A stretch of 64,000 nt of DNA. Source: Verrucomicrobiota bacterium (GTDB lineage: Bacteria; Verrucomicrobiota; Verrucomicrobiia; Limisphaerales; UBA9464). Below are positions 32,165 to 41,700 of the stretch, piece by piece. The position numbers and the translations under genes are program-made. Under the pieces are notes generated by a model. That model saw only the letters and a program-made list of their open reading frames with translations. It was not told the DNA's origin and made no database searches. The stretch covers positions 1-64,000 of the forward strand of contig CANIZL010000006.1 of NCBI GenBank assembly GCA_947471985.1, given 5' to 3'. Position 1 is the first letter of the stretch, and every line of letters begins with the position of its first letter.

Positions 32165-34045
32165 TCAAGGGAGTTCGATGAGGGCATACGGAACACCGGG
32201 CTGACCGAAACGGAAAACGAAAGGAACGAGCGCGCGCACGTGGCCCCCACGCTCGGCGGCCCAGCGTTGCAGGGCGGCGGGTTGATCCGGCTCCGTGATG
32301 GCCGACGTCACCACCCAATGAAGCCCGGTGCGGTGGAGGCTTTCGCGGTCCACCTGCGGCGGGAGCAGGGCGATGCGACGGCGGCTGGGCGGCCAGGCGA
32401 GTTCGGCTTCACCGGGGGAATCGTGGGCCCAGCCGATGGGCTCGCCGGGCGGCACGATTTGTTCAAACGCGCCGAGTTGCCGGCCAAATCCGGTTTGAAA
32501 TCCCAAGGCATCGCCCAGTCGATGAAGACCGCCGATTCGGCCGAGCGGGGGCGCTTGCAGCAGGGCGGGCGGGCAGAGGAGGGGGCGATGCCGCAGGGTC
32601 GCCACGAAACCCACGCCAGCCAGCAACACCGCGAGGCTGGCGCCCCGCCACCAGCGTCGACGGGGAAGATTCGCGGCCCCGACGCGGAGCAGCGCGGGCA
32701 GCAGCAACAGGGGATAGTACGCCGCGAAATAGCGGGCGAGTTCCAGAAACCCGATGCGCGAAAGCACCACGCCCGCGGCCAGCCACGTGCCGATCGCCAG
32801 GCACCAACCGATGGACCGGCCGGCCGTTCGGGTCGCCCCGGAGTCCGCGATGCCGCCCCGTCCGCGGCCCGCCCAGAAGGTGGCGAACACCCACAGCACC
32901 GGCGCGCAGCCGAGACCGGCGCATTGCTCGCCGATTTGGGCGTAGAGCCGGCCGGGGAGATCGAAGCCCTGGAACCACGGGGCGATCGGTCCACTCACCC
33001 AGCGTTCGGCGACCGCGTTCCAGGCGTCGGTGCCCGGCGTGATGGGCAATTGCAGATTCTGCACGAGCAGGAAGGGCAACTGAATGACCATGGCAAACCA
33101 CGGATGGGCGGGTTTCCAACGTTCGTTGGCCCAGGCGGGCGTGCCGGTCCAGCCCCCGGTATGCACGATGTTGGCGAGCAGGAGTGGTCCGGTGGAAATC
33201 AGAAAACCCAACCCCAGCAGTCCAACGGTGCGCAGCGGGTAACCGCGCAGAACGCTGAGCAGGGCGGTGCGGGCGGGCCACAAGGCCAGGACCCACGGCA
33301 GCAGCAGGGGCAGGTTGGTCTGCTTCGTGTTGGTCAGCAATGCGGCCGATACCAGGCTCCAGGCCAGCGTGCCGGCGCGTTGGGTACGACCGAACGTGAG
33401 CGCCGTGTCGAGGGCCGCGAGGAAGTAGACCGCCGCAAAGGCATCACTGGCGGTGCTGCCCGCCTGGCCGACAAAACACCAACCGGACGCCACCACCCAC
33501 ATGGCCGTGCGCGCCACGGCGCCGGTGACGCCGGCCTGGCGGAAGACCCGGAACAGCAAGCCGGGGAGCAGCAGGAAGGACAGCAGGTTGGGGAGCGCGA
33601 GGGCGCGGTCCGGCCAGCCCCAGGCGGCCAACGGCAACCAGTGCAGTTCCAATCCGAAGGCGATGCTGTTCAAGCGCCAACGTTCCGTCTCCAACCAGTG
33701 CCATCGCCCGGCCTGCAACCATTGAATGACCCGGGGCAGCCGATACCAAAGGGTGTCGATGTTGGTGGGCGGAAAGACGAGGGCGCCGAAGGCCACCAGT
33801 CCGACCAATCCGGCGAAGACCGCGGGGAGTCCGCGGCGATAGCGACGCACGCGGATTTGCGGGAGCGACCACTGGATCCAGCCGGCGGCGGTGCTGGCCG
33901 CGAGGAAAACCGCGAGAAACAGGCTCCAACCCCAGCCATTCAGGGCGCCGACGGCACTGAGTCCGCCGGTGGCGAGGGCACAGCCGGCCGACCAGGCGAG
34001 CCAGAGGCGCACCCAGGGCGAGATCTCTTCAGAACTGCGAATCAT
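32165..34045 (-). CDS. Polytopic membrane glycosyltransferase-like protein (GT39/GT83 type)
   Basis: The ATG at 34045 gives 626 residues with about 10-12 membrane spans, starting with two near 15-55. An early periplasmic loop has VFPPTNIDTLWYRLPRVIQW; the N-x-D-x-L-x-Y-x-x-P pattern is the acidic first-loop motif of GT-C enzymes such as dolichol/undecaprenyl-phosphate mannosyltransferases. HWLPLAAWGWPDRALALPNL and ARYFAAYYPLLLL are further typical segments. The protein should transfer a sugar from a lipid carrier at the outer face of the membrane. It is divergent from the cytochrome operon. Confidence 0.75.
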   Translation of the reverse strand: MIRSSEEISPWVRLWLAWSAGCALATGGLSAVGALNGWGWSLFLAVFLAASTAAGWIQWSLPQIRVRRYRRGLPAVFAGLVGLVAFGALVFPPTNIDTLWYRLPRVIQWLQAGRWHWLETERWRLNSIAFGLELHWLPLAAWGWPDRALALPNLLSFLLLPGLLFRVFRQAGVTGAVARTAMWVVASGWCFVGQAGSTASDAFAAVYFLAALDTALTFGRTQRAGTLAWSLVSAALLTNTKQTNLPLLLPWVLALWPARTALLSVLRGYPLRTVGLLGLGFLISTGPLLLANIVHTGGWTGTPAWANERWKPAHPWFAMVIQLPFLLVQNLQLPITPGTDAWNAVAERWVSGPIAPWFQGFDLPGRLYAQIGEQCAGLGCAPVLWVFATFWAGRGRGGIADSGATRTAGRSIGWCLAIGTWLAAGVVLSRIGFLELARYFAAYYPLLLLPALLRVGAANLPRRRWWRGASLAVLLAGVGFVATLRHRPLLCPPALLQAPPLGRIGGLHRLGDALGFQTGFGRQLGAFEQIVPPGEPIGWAHDSPGEAELAWPPSRRRIALLPPQVDRESLHRTGLHWVVTSAITEPDQPAALQRWAAERGGHVRALVPFVFRFGQPGVPYALIELP

Positions 34046-34231
34046 ATCCGGAGTGCGGGCACCGTAGCGGCCGGCGGGCCGGTGAACAGCGAAGCCGTGG
34101 CACACGTAATTTGGTGGCCGGCCCCGGCATTGGCCCGGGATGCCCCGCGCCTCGACGGGGTGGGGAATGAAATTTCCGATTGGTCGACGACGCGATGGTA
34201 TGGCAGCGTGAGGGCGAATTTCATCACGGGC

Positions 34232-36148
34232 ATGTTTCGCCAATCCTCACTCCCGTTTCGCGCCGCACTGCTGGCCGCTTGCTTCGCGGTCCCGGCATGG
34301 TCCGTGGCCGCGATCGATCGGGGTGCCGCCCTCGCGGCCGGACAGGCCGTGCTGGATAAGCATTGCGTGAAGTGTCACGGGCCGTTGGAACAGAAGGAAG
34401 GGCTCGAACTCGACACCGTGGAGGCCGCACTGAAAGGCAGCCGCGAAGGTCCGGTGCTGGTGCCGGGTCATCCGGAAAAGAGCAAACTGGTGGACGCCCT
34501 GGCCGCAGCGGCGGATCCGCACATGCCGCCGAAGAAGCAACTCAGCGACGGGGAGATCGATGCCCTGCGGGCGTGGGTGGTGGCGCTCGGGCAGGCAGCG
34601 GCCGAAGCCCCGGCTGCCACGGCCACCGCGGCCCGACCCGCCTTGACCGGTCCCCTACCGGACGAGCCCACGGCGGCCATCGATTTCGCGGTCGCCGCCG
34701 GTTGGACCCAACGCGGCGTGACACCGGCGCCGCGGTGCGATGACTTGACCTTCCTGCGCCGCATTTATCTGGACCTGGCTGGCCGCATTCCCACGCCAGC
34801 GGAGGTCAGTGCGTTTCAAGCGGAGGCCGCCAGCGACAAACGCACCCGGTTGGTGGATCAACTGCTCGCCAGCGAGGATTATCCCCGCACGTTTCGTGAG
34901 ACTTGGGACACGTTGCTGATGGGGCGGCACACGGGGCGCCGCGAGCAACGTCGTCGCGACAACGGTTGGTTCGCGTATCTCGAGGATGTTTTTCGGAAGA
35001 ATCGGCCGTGGAACGACGTGGTGGCGGAGTTGATCACCGCGCGGCCGTCGACGCCGGAGACCCGCGGGGCGCTGTGGTTTCTTTACGAACGTAAAAACGA
35101 ATACCAGCAACTCGCCGAGGCCATCGCCCCGGTGATTTACGGCACGAAAGTGGATTGCGCCCAGTGCCACGACCATCCGCTGTCGCGCGAGATCAAGCAG
35201 GCGCATTACTGGGCGCTCGTGGCCGCGTTTAATCGCAGCAAGAACGTGGAGGGCGGCACGCCGGCGGTGGGCGAATCGGCCATCGGCGGATTCATCAATT
35301 TCACCAACCTTAAAAAGGAATCGCAGCCCGCGGTGGTGTCGCTGTTGAACGGACGGGTGATTCCCGAGACCCGTCCGGCGGCCGACGTCAAGGAGACGGA
35401 CGCGCCGGAGGGATACGTCGATGGCGCCGCGGCGGTGAAGGTGCCGAAGTTTTCCCGGCGCGGGGAATTGGCGAAAGCCGCCACGGAGGGGAATCCGCTG
35501 CTGGCGCGTTCGTTTGTGAACCACACGTGGGCGATCCTGCTGGGCCGCGGGCTGGTGCATCCGGTGGACGAGATGAATTCCAAGCATCCGCCCAGTCACC
35601 CGGAGCTGCTGGACTGGCTGGCGGCGGATTTCGCGGCGCATCATTATGATATCCGTCGATTGATCCGGGCCGTGGTATTGAGCCGGGTGTATCAACTGGC
35701 GCCACCCCGCGGGGCGGATCGACCGGTGCCGGAAGCCTTTGCGGCGGCGGCGGAGAAGCCGTTGCGGGCTGAGATCCTGGCGCGGGCGGCGGGCATTGCC
35801 AGTGGTCGGACCGAGGAGGATCCGCGGTTGCGCCAGGCGATGATCGAAGCTTTTCCGGACGTGTTGCCGCGGGTGACGCGGGCGACCATTCAGCAGGCGA
35901 TGCTGCTGGCGAACAACGATCTGCTGGCGGGATTGTTTCGTCCCGGCACCAACGCCGTGCCCCTGGCCGTTCCCGCCGAGCGCCGGGTGCAGGACGCCTT
36001 TCAGCGCGCCTTGATCCGCGCGCCGGACGCCGAGGAACTGGCGCAGGGCGTGGCGTTTCTGAACCGTCGGCCGACGGAACCCGAGGCAGCCTACGGACAA
36101 TTGCTCTGGGCTTTGGTTGCCGGTCCGGAGTTTCTGATAAATCGTTGA
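34232..36148 (+). CDS. Planctomycete-type cytochrome C with DUF1549 and DUF1553 domains
   Basis: The ATG at 34232 gives 638 residues with a signal peptide (cut near AWSVAA). An N-terminal PSCyt1 cytochrome domain (HCVKCHGPLEQKEGLELD) has a single CxxCH haem site. A DUF1549 domain follows (FLRRIYLDLAGRIPTPAEV, with a second CxxCH in DCAQCHDHPLS), then a DUF1553 domain (LARSFVNHTWAILLGRGLV, MNSKHPPSHPELLDWLAADF). Such secreted multi-domain proteins come in operons with DUF1501 proteins and are thought to help oxidise complex sugars, though this is not proven. The 950 codons open upstream are antisense to the GT39 and methyltransferase genes. Confidence 0.92.
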   Translation: MFRQSSLPFRAALLAACFAVPAWSVAAIDRGAALAAGQAVLDKHCVKCHGPLEQKEGLELDTVEAALKGSREGPVLVPGHPEKSKLVDALAAAADPHMPPKKQLSDGEIDALRAWVVALGQAAAEAPAATATAARPALTGPLPDEPTAAIDFAVAAGWTQRGVTPAPRCDDLTFLRRIYLDLAGRIPTPAEVSAFQAEAASDKRTRLVDQLLASEDYPRTFRETWDTLLMGRHTGRREQRRRDNGWFAYLEDVFRKNRPWNDVVAELITARPSTPETRGALWFLYERKNEYQQLAEAIAPVIYGTKVDCAQCHDHPLSREIKQAHYWALVAAFNRSKNVEGGTPAVGESAIGGFINFTNLKKESQPAVVSLLNGRVIPETRPAADVKETDAPEGYVDGAAAVKVPKFSRRGELAKAATEGNPLLARSFVNHTWAILLGRGLVHPVDEMNSKHPPSHPELLDWLAADFAAHHYDIRRLIRAVVLSRVYQLAPPRGADRPVPEAFAAAAEKPLRAEILARAAGIASGRTEEDPRLRQAMIEAFPDVLPRVTRATIQQAMLLANNDLLAGLFRPGTNAVPLAVPAERRVQDAFQRALIRAPDAEELAQGVAFLNRRPTEPEAAYGQLLWALVAGPEFLINR

Positions 36149-36220
36149 ACCCATGAACACAGGCCGGACCAGAAACAGGATGCCGGGTGGGGCGAAGAAT
36201 CTTCGCCGCGGGAGGATTTC

Positions 36221-37543
36221 ATGAAACCGACTCCGTCGCGCCCGGGCGCCTGTTGGCCGGACGAACATCGGCTGCATCGGCGGCTGTTTCTCAAGGGCCT
36301 GACGGCCTCCGGAGCCGCAGCGGTCACGAGTTTCAGCGGCCTCTTCACGAATCCCGCGTTCGCCGCGGCCACCCGCAAGGCGAACAAACGCGTGCTGCTG
36401 CTGTTCCTGTGCGGCGCGCCGAGCCAGTTCGAAACCTGGGATCCCAAGCCCGGCCGTCCCACCAGTGGACCGTTCGGTAGCATTCCCACGTCGATTCCGG
36501 GCGTGCATTTTTCCTCGTTGATGCCGCGGTGCGCCCGGATCGCGCACCAACTGAACATCGTCCGCTGCATGCACACGGCGCAGACGGAGCACTTGCAGGC
36601 GATCAATCTGCTCACGCGCGGGAATCCCGACCGGGCCGGCTTCACGCGGCCCACACTGGGATCGGTGGTGTCGTCGGCGATCGGCCAGCTCGACACCCGC
36701 ATTCCGAATTTCGTTCTCCTGGATGCGAATCCGGAGGGCAACGAGTTCAAGGAATATAAGGCGAGCGATCTCGCCGGCTGGCTGGGGCCGGAGCATCAAC
36801 CGGTGCGGCTCGGGGGCAGTTACACGCAGTTGGGACGCGCGGCCGATGCGCTTTCGACGGATCGCGAGGAGCGGGACGCATTGCGTCGGTATTTTGCGCG
36901 CAAGTTTGAACGGGAATCGCGCAGCCCCGTGGCCGCGGCGCAGAATGCGGCGTTTGAAAAAGTTAAGGGCCTCATGGCCAGCGCGGATCTTTTCGATCTG
37001 GCCCGGCTGCCCGAATCGGAGCGGCTGCGGTACGGACCGGGGCTGTTCGGGCTGCACACCTTGATGGCGCGGAACCTGATCGAAAATGGCGCCCCGTTCG
37101 TGATGGTGGCCAATGGCATGCCGTGGGATAACCACGTGTTCCAACATGAGATCCATCAGATGCTGGTGCCGGAGCTGGATCGGGTGCTGGACTGTCTGGT
37201 CACGGATTTGCAGGATCGTGGACTGCTGGAGCACACGCTGGTGGTGGCGATGGGTGAGTTCGGCCGCACGCCGTGGTTGAACACCTCGCGGGGCCGCGAT
37301 CATTACCCGAACGCGTGGAGTATGATGATGACCGGTTGCGGCCTGAAACGCGGCGTCGTGGTGGGCGGGACGGATGCCGACGGGGTGGATCCCGACGGTC
37401 GGTCCTACAACGAACAGAATCTGTTTGCGACGATTTTCACCGCGCTGGGCATTGATCCGTATGCGGAATTTGAGTTGAGCGGATTCCCCACGTTTCATCG
37501 CGTGGAGGATCGGGCGGAGACGATCCGGGAGGTGCTCGCATGA
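36221..37543 (+). CDS. DUF1501 secreted protein (sulfatase-like)
   Basis: The 440-residue protein has a twin-arginine-like leader (HRRLFLKGLTASGAAAVTSF) and the DUF1501 core: VLLLFLCGAPSQFETWDPKP, TRPTLGSVVSSAIGQ, MPWDNHVFQHE and LVVAMGEFGRTPWLN, then RGRDHYPNAWS. The core has the alkaline phosphatase/sulfatase fold with metal-binding Asp and His residues. It is 72 bases after the cytochrome gene and overlaps the WD40 gene by ATGA, so the three are co-transcribed. Family members act in the periplasm or outside; substrate unknown. Confidence 0.92.
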   Translation: MKPTPSRPGACWPDEHRLHRRLFLKGLTASGAAAVTSFSGLFTNPAFAAATRKANKRVLLLFLCGAPSQFETWDPKPGRPTSGPFGSIPTSIPGVHFSSLMPRCARIAHQLNIVRCMHTAQTEHLQAINLLTRGNPDRAGFTRPTLGSVVSSAIGQLDTRIPNFVLLDANPEGNEFKEYKASDLAGWLGPEHQPVRLGGSYTQLGRAADALSTDREERDALRRYFARKFERESRSPVAAAQNAAFEKVKGLMASADLFDLARLPESERLRYGPGLFGLHTLMARNLIENGAPFVMVANGMPWDNHVFQHEIHQMLVPELDRVLDCLVTDLQDRGLLEHTLVVAMGEFGRTPWLNTSRGRDHYPNAWSMMMTGCGLKRGVVVGGTDADGVDPDGRSYNEQNLFATIFTALGIDPYAEFELSGFPTFHRVEDRAETIREVLA

Positions 37544-38604
37544 AGCTGGAGACGACGAAGACGCTGAAGCTGCCGACGGGAGTTCTGGGCCTGACGGGCA
37601 CGCGGGACGGCGCGCGACTCTACGCCGCGTGCATGGATGGCGGGGTGCATGAAATCGAAGTCGCCTCCGGCGAAATCACGCGCTTTGCCGGGGGGCATCA
37701 GAGCTATGCCTCCGGATGCGTGCTGTTGCCGGACGGCCAGACGCTCATTTCGGGCGGGTACGACGGTCGCTTGCTGTGGCACGACGTGGCGAAGCGGAGT
37801 TTGATCCGCGCGGTGGCCGCGCATAATTTTTGGTCGTGGCAACTCGCGGTGTCGGCCGATGGCCGGCGCGTGGCGAGCGGCAGCGGACAATATTTGGTCG
37901 GGGGCGAAAAATACGAACCGGCGCCGGCGACCGGGGCCACGGTGAAGGTGTTCGACGCGGTGACCGGCGAGTTGACGCACGCGTTGGTGCACGGGCCGCC
38001 GGTGCAATCGGTGGCCTTCAGTCCCTCGGGCCAATATCTCGCGGCCGGCAACCTGATGGGGGACGTGGCGATTTGGGATTTGCCGACCGGACGCCAGGTG
38101 GCGGCGTTCAAGACCACCGAGTTCACCTGCTGGGGCATCATCAAGAGCCCGCACTATATCGGGGGCATCTATGGCCTCACTTTCTCGCCCGACGGAGAAA
38201 GTCTGCTGGTGTGCGGCATGGGGCCGATGGCGGATCCGATGGCGGGCAACGGCAAGATGACCTGGCAACGTTGGGTCTGGCGCGAAACCCCGGCGACCTT
38301 GCTGGGACAAATCCGGGACGGCGAGCACGGCACCGGGTTGATGGAAGCCATTCAGTTTTCGCCCGACGGGAAAGCGTTTGTCATGGCGGGACGTCAGGCG
38401 CAGGGGACGTGGAATGCCGCGGTTTTCGGCGCGGAGGAAGGTCGACTGCTGGCTTCGCTGGATACGAAATCGCGGGTCACCCGCAGTTTTTTTGCCGCGG
38501 ACGGCGGCACGCTGTTCCTCGGCGCGACGGTGGGGCAGGGCCCGCGCAAAGAGGGAAAATGGCCGGAATACGGCCGTATCCACGTGGTCGCGGTGCGGGC
38601 TTAA
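37540..38604 (+). CDS. WD40-repeat protein of the cytochrome/DUF1501 operon
   Basis: This 354-residue protein has seven or so WD40-type blades: GVLGLTGTRDGARLYAACMD, TLISGGYDGRLLWHDVAK, SVAFSPSGQYLAAGNLMGD, LTFSPDGESLLVCGMG and IQFSPDGKAFVMAGRQ. There is no signal peptide, which is odd beside two secreted partners, so export may be unusual or it may act in the cytoplasm. WD40 proteins often close PSCyt/DUF1501 operons in Planctomycetota and Verrucomicrobiota. Its start overlaps the DUF1501 stop as ATGA. Confidence 0.87.
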   Translation: MKLETTKTLKLPTGVLGLTGTRDGARLYAACMDGGVHEIEVASGEITRFAGGHQSYASGCVLLPDGQTLISGGYDGRLLWHDVAKRSLIRAVAAHNFWSWQLAVSADGRRVASGSGQYLVGGEKYEPAPATGATVKVFDAVTGELTHALVHGPPVQSVAFSPSGQYLAAGNLMGDVAIWDLPTGRQVAAFKTTEFTCWGIIKSPHYIGGIYGLTFSPDGESLLVCGMGPMADPMAGNGKMTWQRWVWRETPATLLGQIRDGEHGTGLMEAIQFSPDGKAFVMAGRQAQGTWNAAVFGAEEGRLLASLDTKSRVTRSFFAADGGTLFLGATVGQGPRKEGKWPEYGRIHVVAVRA

Positions 38605-38773
38605 GCGCGCGGACGCGGGCAGCGAGCGAAGGGCCGCGGCATTCTACGCGCAATTCCGGTCCGGCATTAGTCAACCCCGGGTGAGTTGAGGGGCGGATGC
38701 CTGATATCTTGGGGCCAAATTTCATGATACCCTTTGCCATTTTCACGCCCGCAACCCAGCCTTTTTACCTCGA

Positions 38774-41700
38774 ATGAAAACCTTCAAGGTAGTTTGGTGG
38801 TACCTGTTGCTGATCGTCGGAGGGAATTTGTCGCCGGCTTGGTCGGCCGATCCTTCAACCTGCACGCCCACGCTCCCGGCGGTCACCAAGACCTGGACCG
38901 GTGCGGCGGACACCAACTGGCAAAATCCCGGCAATTGGAATCCGGTCGGCGTTCCGGGAGCGGAGGATCACGTCCTCATTGCGGGAGCCACCGATGCCAC
39001 CGTGGTTTTGAACGGGGGCATTACCGTGGCGTCGCTGCAGTTGGGGGCCGATTCAGGTGCGGCGACCCAGACGCTGGTGTCGCCGGGTCATAGCTTCACG
39101 TTTGGTACCCTGGGATGGGTTCGGCGTCGTGGTGTGCTGCAATGGGACGGCGGCGAACTGCGCGGACGCCTGCAGGTCAGCGGTCAGGTCAACTGGACCA
39201 CGGGTCGCATTCGCGGCGGCGTGCAGGTGTGCGAAACCGGCCTGCTGACGCTCTCGACCGGCGGTGGCAAGAGCCTGTCCTCGGACAGCGATGCGGATCC
39301 GGCTTTCATTGATAATTACGGAACGACCCGTTGGTCCGGCGCCACGGTGACGGCTTGGGCTGGTGCCCAGATGACGAATCGCGGCACCTGGCAGCTGACC
39401 GGCGACGGGGTCTGGGTGGATTACTGCTGCGGCGGTGGCTTTTCCCGTTTTGTGAATTACGGGACCTTGAGTCGCACGGGCAGTCCCGCGATGGCGCAGT
39501 TCAGTCGGTCCACCTTTGAAAACTACGGCGTGGTGGATGCCACTTCGGGTCCCTTGGAGTTTCCCTCGGGCGGCACGTGGCAGGGTGGCGGGCGGATCAC
39601 GGGCTTGGCGGGGGTGCGGGTGACGGCTGGCGATCACTATTTCAACGGCCTGATCACACTGGACGGCAAGCTGGAACTGGCGGGAGGCAACTATCGCGCT
39701 TCCGGCCGGTTCAGTGGTGCCGTGCCGCTGGCGTGGACGGGAGGTCGCCTGTTTAACGCGATGACCCTCGAGCCGTCCAGCCGGTTGGAAATTCGGGGTG
39801 ACGCGGGCAAGGGTTTTAGCTCGGACAACAGCGAGGATCCCGCGTCCATTACGAACCGCGGCACGGTGGTCTGGACCGGCGGTGGGATTTCCGGTTGGGC
39901 GGGGGCGCAAATTCAGAATTTGGGGATGTGGCGCCTGGAAAGCGCGGGAACCTGGTTCGACTATTGTTGCGGCGGCGCCGGGCCGTCGTTTGTGAATCGA
40001 GGCACGCTGATCAAGGCGGGCGATACCAATGCCACGGCGTTTGCCCGGGTGACCTTTCAAAATCTGGCCACGGTGCGGGCGGAGAGCGGTCCGCTGGTTT
40101 TCCCCGTGCATAGTCAGTGGATGGAGGGCTGTGAGATTACGGGCGACGGCGGGGTGCAGTTGGTGTCCGGCGACCATTATTTCGAGGGCCTGCTGAAGCT
40201 CAACGGACGGCTTGAGTTGAATGGCGGCAACTATCGCCATCAGGCCCGCTTCACTGGCCCGGTGCCGTTGAAATGGAATGCCGGTCGCTTTTTCGACGGT
40301 CTGACGGTGGAGCCGTCGGGTCGGTTGGAATTGCGCAGTGACGCGGTGAAGCAACTTAGTTCGGACAACAGCGAAAACCCGGCGGTGATCACGAACCGGG
40401 GCACCGTGGTGTGGTATGCCGGACTAATGCAGTGCTGGGCGGGCGCGCAGATGCAGAATCTGGCCAGTTGGCGTCTGGAAGGCAGCGGATACTGGACCGA
40501 CTATTGCTGTGGCGGCGCTGGACCGCTGTTTGTGAATCGCGGCACTCTGACCAAGGCGGGAGACACCAACGCGACGTACTTCGCCCGGGTGACTTTCCAG
40601 AATTACACGAAGGTGGTGGCGGAGAGCGGTCCACTCCTGTTTCCCGTCCATAGCCAGTGGATGGATGGCAGTGAGTTATCCGGGGCCGGCGGGGTGCAGC
40701 TCGTGGGTGGTGAACATTATTTCGAAGGGGTGTTGAATGTGAACGGCCCGTTTGAGCTGAACGGGGGCAATTACCGGCACCAGCCTCGCTTCACCGGATC
40801 GGAGCCGGTGATCTGGAATGCTGGGCGATTTTTCAACAGTCTCACCATCGAGCCGGCCGGTCGCCTGGAGATGCGCACCGACGCGGCGAAACAGATCAGT
40901 TCCGACAGCAACGAAAACCCGACGACGATCACGAACCGCGGGACGGTGGTGTGGTATGCCGGACAAATGCAGGGGTGGTCCGGCGCGTTGATTCAGAATT
41001 TGGGCACCTGGCGATTGGAAGGCGCGGGGACTTGGATGGATTACTGCTGCGGCGGGAACTGGCCCAGTTTTTACAATCAGGGAAATCTGACCAAAACGGC
41101 GGATACGAATGATATTCAGTTTGCGCGGGTGGTCTTTCAAAATCGCGGGAGCGTCAATGTCCTGTCCGGGGGCCTGCAGTTTGGGGCGCACAGCGACTGG
41201 CAACCCGGGAGTCGGGTGAATGGTGCCGGCGGCATTCAGCTCACCGGTGGCGATCATTACATTACCGGTCTGCTCACCCTCAATGGCCCGTTCGCCCTCG
41301 CGGGCGGCCGATTGTTGGGCGACGGACATATCACCGGCCCGGTGCCCCTGACGTTGCGCAGCGGGCGTATCCAAACCGCGCTCACCATCGAGCCGGAAGG
41401 ACGCATGATCATTCAAGCGCCGGGGATCTCCTTCAGCTCGGACGTCAATGAGAACCCGGCTGCCATCACCAATCGCGGGACGGTGAACTGGCTCAGCGGT
41501 GGGATTTCGGCCTGGAGCGGCGCCCGGGTCGTCAATCGCGGCCAGTGGCATTGGAACGGCGGCGATACGACCTTTGATTTCTGCTGCGGTGGCAATTGGC
41601 CGTCCTTCGACAACTCGGGTGAAATCTTCCGCGATGGCACCGGGACGGCCTATCTGAGCCGGACCATTTTCACGTCGCCGGGAATGGTGCACGTGCAGTC

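Noticed and set aside
31382-34231. N-terminal extension of 950 codons before the cytochrome gene
   Set aside because: It is antisense to the methyltransferase and GT39-like genes; the signal peptide and PSCyt1 domain begin at 34232.
34232-36148. A simple cytochrome c gene
   Set aside because: The CxxCH motifs sit in PSCyt1 and DUF1549 domains with DUF1553; it is a planctomycete-type multidomain protein.
34655-37498. 947-codon minus-strand frame
   Set aside because: It is antisense to the DUF1549/DUF1553 and DUF1501 genes, with no family similarity.
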